A stretch of DNA of 64,000 nucleotides, from the NCBI GenBank assembly GCA_964600685.1, contig CAZRKU010000001.1, positions 67,782 through 131,781 of the forward strand. Reading direction: 5' to 3'. How positions within the stretch are numbered: the stretch's first letter is position 1; each line of letters begins with the position of its first letter. A model generated the notes under the pieces. That model saw only the letters and a program-made list of their open reading frames with translations, did not search any database and was not told the DNA's origin. The translations under genes and the position numbers were made by a program. Of this stretch, positions 1-8,541 are shown piece after piece. Source of the stretch: TMP-24 sp964600685 (GTDB lineage: Bacteria > Pseudomonadota > Alphaproteobacteria > Rhodobacterales > Rhodobacteraceae).

Positions 1-130
1 TCGGGCGTCGACACACTTCCTTTCTCCGCAGGCGACAATGAGGCGGCGCAACCGCGATCTTGCATGGTAGCGCCGTCGAACGGCCGGGCACCGTCGCGCG
101 GCGGGTCCGGTATGTGCCGCCTGCGACCGC

Positions 131-1207
131 TCAGGCGCGCAGCACCCGGCCGATCGTGCGCCGCCAGGCGTGGGTTCGCCGCTCGGTGAGCGAACCGATG
201 GCGAGGATCGCGGCCAGGACCAGACCTTGCAGCGCGGCAGATCGTGCCACGTCCCCCGGCAGGAACTGATAAAACTGCGCCGCGAGGTGCTGGAAGGGCC
301 GGTGCAGCAGATAGATCGAGAATGTGTAGCCCGCGGCCCAGGTGATCGGCCGGCCGCACCGCACCAGAAATGATTCGGGCCCGAACCGCAACTGTCGTGC
401 GGCCACGAAGCCCGACACCACAAGCGCGGCAACGACGTAGTCGGTCACGAATGTCTTCGAATGGTCGAGCACCCCGATGCCCGGCAGCACCTGGCGGGCG
501 TAATAGAACACCCGGCCGGGAATCGTCAGAAGGACGAAGGCCAGAAGCAGCGCCGGCGACAGCCAGAGCATCCAGCGGGCGATCCGGGCGCTGGGATATT
601 CCAGGCCCGGCCTGCGGGCGAGCCAGACCCCGGCCCACCAGCAGGGCAGCAAGAGCAGGATGTTGGGGCCGCCCACCGCGGCGATGACGAGCGTCGCTGC
701 AACCCGTATCCGGCCTGAGAGGAACCGGATGGCAGCGTAAAGCACATAGTAGAAGACTTCATAGTTCAGCGACCAGAACGGGCCGTTCCACGGCACGCCG
801 ATGCCCTGGAACCAGTCTTCGGACTGGAAGGTCAGCGTCGCGGCCAGCCGCCACCACTGGCCCCATTTCGCGATGAAGGTCTGCGCCTCGCCCGCGCCCT
901 GCGACCATGCGTATCCCAGCGCGAGCGTGTAGCTGAGGACCATGGCCGGCAGCACGACCGAATAGATGCGCGCCGCGCGGTTGACGAGATAGCGGCGCAG
1001 CCCCGCATCCCGGTCGGTCGTGGATTCGATGATGAATCCGGAAAGCACGAAAAAGACGATCACTGCGACAGGGGCAAGTTCCAGAAGCCCCAGGCGCAGG
1101 TCGATCAGCCCGGAAACCTGGGCGTGCGCCAGCATGACGATCGTGGCGGCGAGCACGCGCACGAGGTCGAGATAGATCGACAGGCCGGGATCGATTCGCT
1201 GACGCAT
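131..1207 (-). CDS. Acyltransferase-3 (OafA/YrhL-like) membrane protein
   Basis: A membrane protein of about 358 residues with many hydrophobic segments, typical of the acyltransferase-3 family, which moves acyl groups (often acetyl) onto sugars or other extracytoplasmic acceptors. The N-terminus has the family layout: LDLVRVLAA, then an early His in MLAHAQ, then FFVLSGFII, an R-rich cytoplasmic loop (RYLVNRAARIYSVVLPA) and later WSLNYEVFYY. The length fits a single-domain member without the extra SGNH domain. I chose the ATG at 1207; a TTG at 1237 in the same frame would add ten residues. The acceptor cannot be told from sequence. The next gene upstream on the same strand is a Gfo/Idh/MocA dehydrogenase, so a shared role in sugar modification is possible but only inferred. 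Confidence 0.85.
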   Translation of the reverse strand: MRQRIDPGLSIYLDLVRVLAATIVMLAHAQVSGLIDLRLGLLELAPVAVIVFFVLSGFIIESTTDRDAGLRRYLVNRAARIYSVVLPAMVLSYTLALGYAWSQGAGEAQTFIAKWGQWWRLAATLTFQSEDWFQGIGVPWNGPFWSLNYEVFYYVLYAAIRFLSGRIRVAATLVIAAVGGPNILLLLPCWWAGVWLARRPGLEYPSARIARWMLWLSPALLLAFVLLTIPGRVFYYARQVLPGIGVLDHSKTFVTDYVVAALVVSGFVAARQLRFGPESFLVRCGRPITWAAGYTFSIYLLHRPFQHLAAQFYQFLPGDVARSAALQGLVLAAILAIGSLTERRTHAWRRTIGRVLRA

Positions 1208-1290
1208 GCTGTCGGCGTTCCTCGGTAGCCTTGCCAAGGTATCGTGCTTCGCCCCGCAGGCAAACCCCCGATTGCGGCGCGGCCGCCGGA

Positions 1291-2346
1291 TCAGACCGCC
1301 AGGGCCCGCCGTTCACCCCCGGACTCGGCGGAATCGTAGGCCGCCAGCATCAGCGCCAGCGTGTGGATATTGTCCGCCGCGCCGCAGGGCGGGGTGGCGC
1401 CGGTCTCGATCGCCGCGACCATCTGGCCGAGCAGCTTGGCGGTCGAATGCGGGAAGAGGTCCAGCGGATCGGTGGCGAGCTTGCGGCGACGGTCGCCGCG
1501 CCAGAGCCAGGCCGAGGCGCTGGGCGCGAGGTCGAGCTGCGCATAGGGCCGCTTCGATCCGCCGCGGATGCCGAGCGCGACCTGCGCCTGGCCGCCAATG
1601 CGGGTCTCGACGCAGGCCTCGGTTCCGTCCAGCCGGATGTCGAGATAGCGGTGCGGCCCGCGCGACAGCCGGTCGAGCGTGATGTGCGCCACCCGGTCGC
1701 CGGAGAATTCGAGCTGGATCAGGTTCAGATAGTCCGGCCCGTCCGGCCGTCCCGGCTTCGGCATCCGGGCCGAGATCGTCGACGGTTCCTCGCCGAAGAA
1801 ATACCGGCAGAGGTCGAGCGCGTGGGTGCCGAACTCGAAGCAGGTGCGCTGGTTGCTTTCGCCGCGCCAGCCGCTTTCGGTGTGATCGGTGACGAAGAAG
1901 GTCTGGTTGATCGACAGGAAAAGCAGGTCGCCGAAATCCGGTCGGCCGATGGCCGCCCGCGCCGCCTCGTGCACGTTCATGAAACGGAACTCGTTGTTGA
2001 CCACGACATGCCGGCCGGCCCGCTCTGCGGCCTCGATGACGGCGCGGCCTTCGCCGAGGGTCAGCACGAAGGGCTTTTCGCAGAAGACGTGGGTGCCGGC
2101 GTCAAGACATTCGCGGATCAGCCGGTAGTGGCTGTCGGGCGGCGTGACGATGGCGACGATGTCGGGCCTCGACCGCGCCAGCAGCGCCGCAAGGCTGTCG
2201 TGGACCGGGAAGGCGAAGCCGGACTTGTCGATGTCGGGGTCCACGCCGCCGACCAGTTCAAGCCGGTCGATCTTGCGGATCGCCGGCAGGTGGATCTTGC
2301 GCGCCGCCGCCCCCAGCCCGACCACGCCGATCGTCATCTTCTTCAT
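1291..2346 (-). CDS. Gfo/Idh/MocA family NAD(P)-dependent oxidoreductase
   Basis: About 351 residues. The N-terminal Rossmann domain starts IGVVGLGAAARKIHLPAI (dinucleotide-binding glycines), and the family EKP motif is seen in HVFCEKPFVLT near residue 95. The C-terminal half fits the alpha/beta substrate domain, with the conserved stretch CFEFGTHALDLCRYFFG holding the usual late His and Asp. Members oxidise or reduce sugars, inositols or related polyols, or cleave glycosidic bonds through a redox step. The substrate is unknown here. It lies on the same strand as the acyltransferase gene, about 80 bases upstream of it, so the two may be co-transcribed. The start ATG at 2346 has only a weak ribosome site. 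Confidence 0.88.
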   Translation of the reverse strand: MKKMTIGVVGLGAAARKIHLPAIRKIDRLELVGGVDPDIDKSGFAFPVHDSLAALLARSRPDIVAIVTPPDSHYRLIRECLDAGTHVFCEKPFVLTLGEGRAVIEAAERAGRHVVVNNEFRFMNVHEAARAAIGRPDFGDLLFLSINQTFFVTDHTESGWRGESNQRTCFEFGTHALDLCRYFFGEEPSTISARMPKPGRPDGPDYLNLIQLEFSGDRVAHITLDRLSRGPHRYLDIRLDGTEACVETRIGGQAQVALGIRGGSKRPYAQLDLAPSASAWLWRGDRRRKLATDPLDLFPHSTAKLLGQMVAAIETGATPPCGAADNIHTLALMLAAYDSAESGGERRALAV

Positions 2347-2537
2347 CTGCGGATTCCGGTCTTGGTGTCTAAAAGGGCTTCAGGGCGCGGCGGCATGACA
2401 CTGCAGGGACCACGGCAATACAAGCCCCCCGCGCCAGCGCCGGTGCGAATGATCGCGGCCTGTCGCCGCGGCGCTACAGTGGATGTGACCGCCCGTCGTG
2501 CGACGGTCTCTGTTCGGCCCCGCACGGCGGCAGGCCG

Positions 2538-3752
2538 CTAGAGCAGCGCGCGTGCCGTGCGCGCCACGGCGAAGGCGATCATGGCCAGTCCCAGCCATTT
2601 GCCCCAACCCATGCCCGCCCAGTAGTGGCCGAGGCGCGACCGTGGCGGGATCGTCTCCGACCGGTGTGACATGAACACCAGCCGTTCGGCATGGATCATC
2701 GCGCCGAGCGCGGCCAGCGCCGACAATCCGATACCGAACAGCAGCCACAGGAGCCGCGACGGCAGGCCGGCGAACGTGCCGTAGTGCATGACCCGCATCG
2801 CCTCGAAGATCCGCAAGCCCGCCCCCAGTTCCTCGGCGCGGTGGGCGGCGACGATGCCGAGGCCTGCCGGATCGAGATAGACCGAGTTGGCATTGGGCCG
2901 CGCCAGCCAGCCGTCGAGGTCGCCGCGCACGACGAGCGGCATGCCGGGCATCGCCGGCAGTTCGACCGTCGTCACCGCCAGCCCCGGAAATATCCCGCCC
3001 GCCATGGCCACCGCACGGTCGAGTTCGGCCCCGGAGAAAGCGACCGGCAGCGCCGTCGCAGGGGTCTCGGGCAGCCGGTTGTCGGCATAGAAGGCCGGAC
3101 CGAGGCCCAGAAGCTCGGCCAGGAACCAAGCCGACGTCACCACCACCGGCACCAGGAATAGGACCGACCACGCCCCGACCAGCCGATGAAGGTCGCTCAG
3201 GAAGGCGCGCCGCCGCGCGCCGCGCCGCGGCAGGAGGAACAGCCCGCGATAGAACCTGCGGTAGAGCAGCAGGCTCGTCACCAGGATCGCCGCCAGCGGC
3301 AGCGCCATCAGCGCGACGGCAATCTGCACGTAGCGCGACCGCGAGGACAGGCCGCGATGAAACTCGCGCAGGAGCATCCTGACCGAGCTGGCGCGACCGA
3401 CATCGTTGACCGCCGCGCGGTAGGGATCGACGAGGACCAGCCCGCGCGCGCCGTCTTCGGGATTGAGGATCAGGATCTGGTCGGCGAAACGGGCGCCAGG
3501 CATCCGCTGCACCGAGGTCACGTCCCAGCCCGGCCGCGCCGCCCGCGCCGCCTCATAGCTCGACCCCAGCGACAGCTTGCCCTGTTCGGTCGGGACCGCG
3601 CGATGCGCCGGATTGACGATCCAGTCGATCTCGGGGCTGAAGACCGAGGCGGTGCCGCTGACGAACAGATAGAGCAGGATGATCGAGAAGAACATGCCGA
3701 CGAGCGAATGCCATTCGCGCACCGTTCGTGGCAGAGTCGGAAAACGGCGCAT
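2538..3752 (-). CDS. PepSY-associated transmembrane domain protein
   Basis: About 404 residues. It begins RRFPTLPRTVREWHSLVG, followed by a membrane segment (MFFSIILLYLFVSGTASVF), a periplasmic part of PepSY type, two central membrane helices around LLLYRRFYRGLFLL and LHRLVGAWSVLFLVPVVVT, and C-terminal helices near LLWLLFGIGLSALAA and WLGLAMIAFAVARTA. Members of this family often sit near TonB-dependent receptors or siderophore reductases and are thought to take part in membrane redox or iron handling; no such partner is adjacent here. The frame stays open to 3902, but the upstream 50 residues are not family-like, so I place the start at the ATG at 3752. Confidence 0.85.
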   Translation of the reverse strand: MRRFPTLPRTVREWHSLVGMFFSIILLYLFVSGTASVFSPEIDWIVNPAHRAVPTEQGKLSLGSSYEAARAARPGWDVTSVQRMPGARFADQILILNPEDGARGLVLVDPYRAAVNDVGRASSVRMLLREFHRGLSSRSRYVQIAVALMALPLAAILVTSLLLYRRFYRGLFLLPRRGARRRAFLSDLHRLVGAWSVLFLVPVVVTSAWFLAELLGLGPAFYADNRLPETPATALPVAFSGAELDRAVAMAGGIFPGLAVTTVELPAMPGMPLVVRGDLDGWLARPNANSVYLDPAGLGIVAAHRAEELGAGLRIFEAMRVMHYGTFAGLPSRLLWLLFGIGLSALAALGAMIHAERLVFMSHRSETIPPRSRLGHYWAGMGWGKWLGLAMIAFAVARTARALL

Positions 3753-4519
3753 CAGCGCGCCGCTTGCGCGAACCGGACCGAGCGCAAACCCACAAGCCAC
3801 CGGCACCGTGCAGCGGCGCAACGGTCGCAACCAGAGCGCAGCCCCGCAAGAATGTCTCGCAACCTCAAATATGCTGCAACCAAAACGCCCGTCGCTCCGC
3901 AAGGCCCTCGCGGTACATCTTGAACCGCACCCTATAGCGTCGCGACCCTACCCGCCGCCGCCGCCAACATCAATCTGAAAGATACCTTGCCGCTTGCGGT
4001 GGCGCCGCAAGAATTGGCGGTGACGGTGCAGCCGCCTCACTCCCCCGCGCCCCCTGCCCGGCTCCATCGCCGGAGCGCAGACCGACTGCCTGATCCCCGG
4101 CTTGAGGGAGCCATCCTTCGCGAAAATGGCCGGGCATCCGGCGAACACCGCCGCGATTCCAGCCGCACAGCCACCCCGGAAGCCGTTCGCGGCGCGCGAG
4201 GTCGGGACGATATCCGCCAAGGCGAGCGATGTCGGGCTCAATTGGGTTCGGACGCCCCAGCGTTTCGCAGCCTGCGTGACATTCATTGCACCTATGTCCA
4301 TGAAAGCATGAGGGACTCCCATGGCCACATCTTCGTGTCAGAGGCGGTCAATGACCATTCGCCAAACCGGCTCCGGACCGGTCGCGAACCGAAGGATCTC
4401 GACGATCATGTCCGTCTCCGCGCCGGCATCGACAAGGTCAAACGGATCATGGCATCGTCATCACCCGGTTCGACGCAGCCAGGACCGAGGAGGCTCCAGA
4501 ACCGCCGGAGGCGTGACCG
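3753..4519. other. 767-base region with no convincing gene
   Basis: I find no recognisable gene between the PepSY gene and the LysR gene. Several overlapping open frames exist on both strands (for example 3948-4328 minus and 3987-4604 plus), but none shows family motifs. One minus-strand stretch, about 4450 to 4338, reads like real protein (HDPFDLVDAGAETDMIVEIL followed by RFATGPEPVWRMVIDRL) and then meets a stop; upstream it is closed off by two stops, and the same frame stays open downstream. This may be the worn remains of a gene, but I cannot name it. Confidence 0.5.
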
Positions 4520-5431
4520 TCATCCGTCAACCATCGGCATTTCGGCGAGAAGCCAGTCGCGAAAGGCTCGGATCGCCGGGGCGCCGCGACGGCGTTCGGG
4601 ATAGACAAGCCAGGTGTCGGCCTCGTCCCGCCAGCAGGTGCCAAAGGGCTGGACCAGTTCGCCGCGCACCAGCATGTCGGCGAAGAACAGGGGGTTGAGC
4701 AGGCAGGCCCCCTGCCCGGCCAGCGCCGCCTGCACGGTCAGGATCTGCGCGCCGAGAAAGCTGCGGCCGCCGGGCCGTTCCGGCGGGGGCCGGACACCGG
4801 CGGCGGCGAACCAGCCCGCCCAACCTTCATCGGTCGGGTCGATCAGCGGCACGTCGAGCAGGTCCGCCGGATGCTCCGGGCGGCCATGGCGGGCGATGTA
4901 GGCGGGCGAGACCATCGGCGCATAGTCGTTGTGCATGAGGAAATGCGACACAAGCCCCGGCCAGACGCCGCGCCCGGTGCGGATCGCCACCGTCGCCTCG
5001 CCGGCCTGAAGATCGGCGATACGGTGGTCGATCTCAACCCTGGTCGTGACCGAAGGGTTCGCGATCTGGAACCGGCCGAGGCGCGATGCGAGGAAGAAGG
5101 CGCCGAAGGAGGGCAGCACGCTGATCACCAGCGTCTCGTCGCGTTCCTTGCGGGCGTCGGCGAAGGCCTGCCGCAGAATCTCCAGCGCCTCGCCCGCCCG
5201 TTCCGCCAGCCGCGCGCCATCATGGGTCAGCGTCACGCCGCGCGCACGGCGGCGGAAAAGCGGCAGGCCGACCCGGTCCTCCAGCACCTTGATCTGATAG
5301 CTGACCGCGGCCTGCGTCATCCCCAGTTCATCCGCGGCGCTGGTGAAACTCTGGTGCCGCGCCGCCGCCTCGAAGACGCGGATCGCGGCGAGCGGTGGCA
5401 AAGGCAGGGCGGAGGCCAGCGGCTGAGCCAT
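4520..5431 (-). CDS. LysR-family transcriptional regulator (GcvA-like)
   Basis: 303 residues, the usual LysR length. The N-terminal winged helix-turn-helix reads LAAIRVFEAAARHQSFTSAA, then DELGMTQAAVSYQIKVLE and FRRRARGVTLT, very close to the GcvA subgroup. The rest is the periplasmic-binding-like effector domain (LVISVLPSFGAFFLASRLG). It is divergent from a small DUF1127 gene and the nitrile hydratase operon that follows. LysR regulators often control the divergently transcribed neighbour, so one of these is a likely target, but this is inference. An imperfect inverted repeat lies in the intergenic region just upstream of the start codon. Confidence 0.93.
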   Translation of the reverse strand: MAQPLASALPLPPLAAIRVFEAAARHQSFTSAADELGMTQAAVSYQIKVLEDRVGLPLFRRRARGVTLTHDGARLAERAGEALEILRQAFADARKERDETLVISVLPSFGAFFLASRLGRFQIANPSVTTRVEIDHRIADLQAGEATVAIRTGRGVWPGLVSHFLMHNDYAPMVSPAYIARHGRPEHPADLLDVPLIDPTDEGWAGWFAAAGVRPPPERPGGRSFLGAQILTVQAALAGQGACLLNPLFFADMLVRGELVQPFGTCWRDEADTWLVYPERRRGAPAIRAFRDWLLAEMPMVDG

Positions 5432-5432
5432 A

Positions 5433-5474
5433 GAATTACCTTATGTATTTAGTCGGGGTTTCAATTGGTAACTC
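5433..5474. promoter_or_regulatory. Candidate LysR operator: inverted repeat in the divergent region
   Basis: The arms GAATTACC (5433-5440) and GGTAACTC (5467-5474) match as an inverted repeat at 7 of 8 positions, with 26 bases between them. The region is more AT-rich than its surroundings and sits between the LysR start and the DUF1127 gene, where an autoregulatory site is expected. Binding is inferred only from position and symmetry. Confidence 0.35.
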
Positions 5475-5528
5475 CGCCCCGTTTGGCCGATGTTCCGGGG
5501 CAGGAAATCTTCAAACAGGAGGCTTGCA

Positions 5529-5708
5529 ATGACGACCTCGATCCTGAACGCCGTCACAGTCAAGCCGTTTTTCCGCCTGTTCTCAAGGAAAAAGGCCGTG
5601 ATCTGCGCGCCCATCACCGACATCAGCCAGATGGATGCGAAAACCCGGCGCGCGATCTCCGATCTGCCGCCCTATCTGCTGAGAGACATTGGCGTGACTG
5701 ATGTTTGA
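5529..5708 (+). CDS. DUF1127 small protein
   Basis: 59 residues. The C-terminal part, DAKTRRAISDLPPYLLRDIG followed by VTDV, is the DUF1127 (YjiS-like) motif of small Arg-rich proteins in alphaproteobacteria, some of which help control phosphate, carbon or RNA metabolism. The ATG at 5529 is preceded by a strong AGGAGG at 5517-5522, so I prefer it to the upstream ATG at 5490. It is divergent from the LysR gene and only about 50 bases before the nitrile hydratase alpha gene. A second DUF1127 gene in this window (49706) has the same kind of setting, divergent from an HxlR regulator. Confidence 0.8.
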   Translation: MTTSILNAVTVKPFFRLFSRKKAVICAPITDISQMDAKTRRAISDLPPYLLRDIGVTDV

Positions 5709-5761
5709 AGGCGTTCGGGCGGGTGCTGGACAGTGCCCGCCCGACATGGAAAGATCGTCCC

Positions 5762-6376
5762 ATGCCGCACGATCACCACGACCATCCGCACAGCCTTCTG
5801 CCGTCCGACCCCGCGCTGCGGGTGAAGGCGCTTGAAACGATTCTGGTGACGAAGGGGCTGGTCGATCCGGCCGCCATCGAGGCGATCCTTGAGACCTACG
5901 AGAAGAAGGTCGGCCCGCATCTGGGGGCGGCGGTCGTGGCGCGCGCCTGGGCTGAGCCCGCCTTCCGCGCGCTCCTGCTCCGTGACGCCAACGCGGCGAT
6001 GGCGGAATTGGGCATATCCGGTCGGCAGGGTGAACATGTGGTGGCAGTCGAGAACACGCCCCAGACGCACAACATGGTCGTCTGCACGCTCTGTTCCTGC
6101 TACCCATGGCCGCTTCTGGGCATTCCGCCCGCCTGGTACAAGTCCGATGCCTACCGGGCGCGGGCCGTGCGCGAACCGCGCAAGGTTCTGGCCGATTTCG
6201 GCGTGACCCTGCCCGAAGGCCAGACGGTGCGCGTCTGGGATTCGACGGCGGAAGTGCGCTATCTGGTGCTGCCGATGCGCCCCGAGGGGACGGAGGGGTG
6301 GAGCGCCGAGCGCCTTCTGCCCTTGGTCACCCGCGACAGCATGATCGGCACCGGCCTGCCGCGGCCCGCCGCATGA
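5762..6376 (+). CDS. nthA: Nitrile hydratase alpha subunit, cobalt type
   Basis: 204 residues, the normal alpha-subunit length. Nitrile hydratase adds water to a nitrile to give an amide. The metal-binding site is clear: VVCTLCSCYPWPLLGIPPAW near residue 102, with the Cys-Thr-Leu-Cys-Ser-Cys motif. Thr at the second position is the signature of cobalt enzymes; iron enzymes have Ser. Two of these Cys are oxidised to sulfinic and sulfenic acid in known enzymes. The N-terminus has a His cluster (PHDHHDHPHS), seen in some family members. The stop codon overlaps the beta-subunit start (ATGA), indicating translational coupling. The frame is open upstream to 5705, but the ATG at 5762 gives the family N-terminus. 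Confidence 0.95.
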   Translation: MPHDHHDHPHSLLPSDPALRVKALETILVTKGLVDPAAIEAILETYEKKVGPHLGAAVVARAWAEPAFRALLLRDANAAMAELGISGRQGEHVVAVENTPQTHNMVVCTLCSCYPWPLLGIPPAWYKSDAYRARAVREPRKVLADFGVTLPEGQTVRVWDSTAEVRYLVLPMRPEGTEGWSAERLLPLVTRDSMIGTGLPRPAA

Positions 6377-7038
6377 GCCGCCCGCATGACATGGGCGGCA
6401 GGCAGGGCGACGGGCCGGTGATCCCGACCGCTGACGGGTTTTCGCCCTATGATCAGGCCTGGCACCGGACGGCGCTGGGCCTGACGCTGGCGGCGGGCGG
6501 GCTTGGCGCCTGGACGATCGACGAGGCCCGCGCCGCGCGCGAACGGCTGCCCGGCTATGCGTCCTTCAGCTATTACGAAAAGTGGCTGGCGGCGCTGGCA
6601 GATCTTCTGGTCGAGAGGGGCCTCGTGTCGCACGAGGAACTGGCGCGCGGTGCTGCCGACAGGGCGCCGCTCGCCGCCCGAGCCTTCACCAGGGACAAGG
6701 TCGGCGCGACGCTTGCCCGCGGCACGCCCTACAACCGCCCCGGCCGGCCACCCGCTTTTGCCCCCGGCGCGAAAGTGCGCACCCGCGCCCCGGCGGACAA
6801 TGCGTTTGTCACGGGCGGCCATATCCGGCTTCCCGCCTATGCGGCGGGCAAGACCGGCCGGGTGATCCTGTCGCATGGCCCCCATGTCTTTCCCGACCGC
6901 AATGCGCATGGCCTGGGTGAAGGGGCAGAGCCGCTTTACACGGTCGCCTTCCGCGCCGCCGATCTCTGGCCCGAACCGGAACATCCCGGCGACGAGGTGA
7001 CGCTCGACCTGTGGGAAAGTTACCTGGGTGCGGCATGA
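6373..7038 (+). CDS. nthB: Nitrile hydratase beta subunit
   Basis: 221 residues, matching the family. The beta subunit pairs with the alpha subunit to form the active heterodimer or heterotetramer. It begins HDMGGRQGDGPV, the family N-terminus, and ends with the SH3-like barrel typical of the beta chain (GRVILSHGPHVFPD, then LYTVAFRAADLW and VTLDLWESYL). It overlaps the alpha gene by 4 bases at its start and the accessory gene by 4 bases at its end, so the three genes form one tight operon. A longer open frame starts at 6106, but it runs over the alpha gene and is not used. Confidence 0.95.
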   Translation: MSRPHDMGGRQGDGPVIPTADGFSPYDQAWHRTALGLTLAAGGLGAWTIDEARAARERLPGYASFSYYEKWLAALADLLVERGLVSHEELARGAADRAPLAARAFTRDKVGATLARGTPYNRPGRPPAFAPGAKVRTRAPADNAFVTGGHIRLPAYAAGKTGRVILSHGPHVFPDRNAHGLGEGAEPLYTVAFRAADLWPEPEHPGDEVTLDLWESYLGAA

Positions 7039-7370
7039 CCGACGGCCCCCGCCATTTCGACGACCCCTGGCAGGCGCAGCTTTTCGCGCTGACCGTGGCG
7101 CTGTCCGACGCGGGCCATTTCGGCTGGGCCGACTGGACGGCAGCGTTCGGGGCGACGCTGAAGCACCATGGCGCGAGCCGGGAGCTTGACGGCGGCAGCG
7201 ACTATTTCAACGCCTGGCTCGAGACGCTGGAGGGGCTGCTCAGCCGGACCGGGATGGCGGCCACGGCCGACGTGGCCCGGATGAAAGCGGCGTGGGAGGA
7301 GGCTTACGCCACCACCCCGCACGGCCAGCCGGTCAGGCTGAAGAGGCCGGTGACCGGTGGTCCGCCATGA
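7035..7370 (+). CDS. Nitrile hydratase accessory (activator) protein
   Basis: 111 residues, start ATG at 7035 overlapping the stop of the beta gene. The features DDPWQAQLFALTVALSDAG and FGWADWTAAFGATL, with YFNAWLETLEGLL, are typical of the small accessory protein that resembles the N-terminal part of the beta subunit and serves in cobalt insertion by subunit swapping (P14K/NhlE type). This matches the cobalt motif in the alpha chain. The last 38 bases overlap the end of the convergent DegT gene, so the two transcripts collide tail to tail. Confidence 0.9.
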   Translation: MTDGPRHFDDPWQAQLFALTVALSDAGHFGWADWTAAFGATLKHHGASRELDGGSDYFNAWLETLEGLLSRTGMAATADVARMKAAWEEAYATTPHGQPVRLKRPVTGGPP

Positions 7371-8541
7371 CCGCGGCGCGGATGATGCGGGCGATCAGCG
7401 CCGCATCGTCGGGGGTAAAGGTCAATGGCAGGCGGATGTCCATCAGGCCAGAAAGCACCCGGTCGGTCTGCGGCAGATTTTGCGGCGGCGCATAACGCCA
7501 GCTGTCATGGCGCGAGGTGAAGGCGACGGGTTCGGTCGCGCCGAACCATTTCAGTTCGACCCCGAGCGACAGGCAGCGGGCAATGACGGCCTGCACCCGC
7601 GCCGCTTCCCAGTCGGGCAACAGGAACTGGAAGGACGATCCGACGATGATTTCCGCCTCCGGTCGCCGCACCAGCCTGAGACCCGGCGTGCCCCCGAGCC
7701 CCGCCTCAAGCGACCGGTAGAGCGCGTTCCAGCGGTCGATCTGCCGGGGCAGGTCCGCGAGTTGCGGACGCAGGATCGCCGCCCGCAGATTGTCCATCCG
7801 GCCCGAGACATTGGGCGTGACCCAGCGCGCGGCCTCAAATGCCTCGGGCGGCGGCGCGGCGCGGTGGCGGGAGTAGAGCATGTAGCTGCCCGACAGAAGG
7901 ATGGCACGGGCCATCAGGTCGGGATCATCGGACACCAGCAGCCCGCCCTCGCCGGAGTTCATGTGCTTGTAGGTCTGGGTGGAGTAACAGCCGATCACGC
8001 CGTGCCGCCCGGAGGGCACCCCCCCCCAGCCGCCGCCCATCGTATGGGCGCAATCCTCGATGACCGGCAGACCCGCAGCATCGCAGATCGCCATCAGCCG
8101 GTCCATGTCGCAGATGTGGCCGCGCATATGGCTCAGCATCAGCGCCTTGGCCCCCGGCCCGGCCTTCGCCGCCAGATCGTCAAGGTCGATCACCAGATCG
8201 TCCGTCACCTCGACAAAGACCGGGACCGCGCCGAGAGCCGCAATGGCACCCGGTACCGGGGCCAGCGTGAAGGCGTTGGTCAGAACCCGGTCGCCGGGGC
8301 CGATGCCGAGCGCCCGCAGGGCGCAGCCAAGTGCATAGCCGCCCGAAGCCACCGCCAGGCAATAGCGCGCGCCGGTGAAGGTTGCGAATTCCTCTTCCAG
8401 CGCCGCCACCTCGGAGATCTCGTCGCCGAGCGTATTGTAGCGATGGAGCCGTCCGTGCCGCAGAACCGCCGTCGCGGCGGCAATGGCCGCTTCCGGCAAA
8501 GGCTCCTGCTGGGTGAAGGGTTTGGTGAACCGCTCCTGCAT
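7333..8541 (-). CDS. DegT/DnrJ/EryC1/StrS family PLP aminotransferase
   Basis: 402 residues. The fold-type I aminotransferase of this family usually makes amino sugars on nucleotide-sugar carriers. The PLP lysine is in STQTYKHMNSGEGGLL near residue 200, matching the family S-x-x-x-x-K-x-x-x-x-GEGG pattern; the cofactor Asp region is PVIEDCAHTMGG. No other amino-sugar genes (dehydratase, epimerase, acyltransferase) are adjacent, so the substrate is open. Its start overlaps the stop of the upstream MFS gene by one base, so the two are translated together, which suggests that the product or a related compound is exported. Confidence 0.87.
   Translation of the reverse strand: MQERFTKPFTQQEPLPEAAIAAATAVLRHGRLHRYNTLGDEISEVAALEEEFATFTGARYCLAVASGGYALGCALRALGIGPGDRVLTNAFTLAPVPGAIAALGAVPVFVEVTDDLVIDLDDLAAKAGPGAKALMLSHMRGHICDMDRLMAICDAAGLPVIEDCAHTMGGGWGGVPSGRHGVIGCYSTQTYKHMNSGEGGLLVSDDPDLMARAILLSGSYMLYSRHRAAPPPEAFEAARWVTPNVSGRMDNLRAAILRPQLADLPRQIDRWNALYRSLEAGLGGTPGLRLVRRPEAEIIVGSSFQFLLPDWEAARVQAVIARCLSLGVELKWFGATEPVAFTSRHDSWRYAPPQNLPQTDRVLSGLMDIRLPLTFTPDDAALIARIIRAAVMADHRSPASSA

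Noticed and set aside
1231..2541. Long plus-strand open frame opposite the Gfo/Idh/MocA gene
   Set aside because: It mirrors a well-supported gene on the minus strand, has no family motif, and is the kind of long open frame that high GC content gives by chance.
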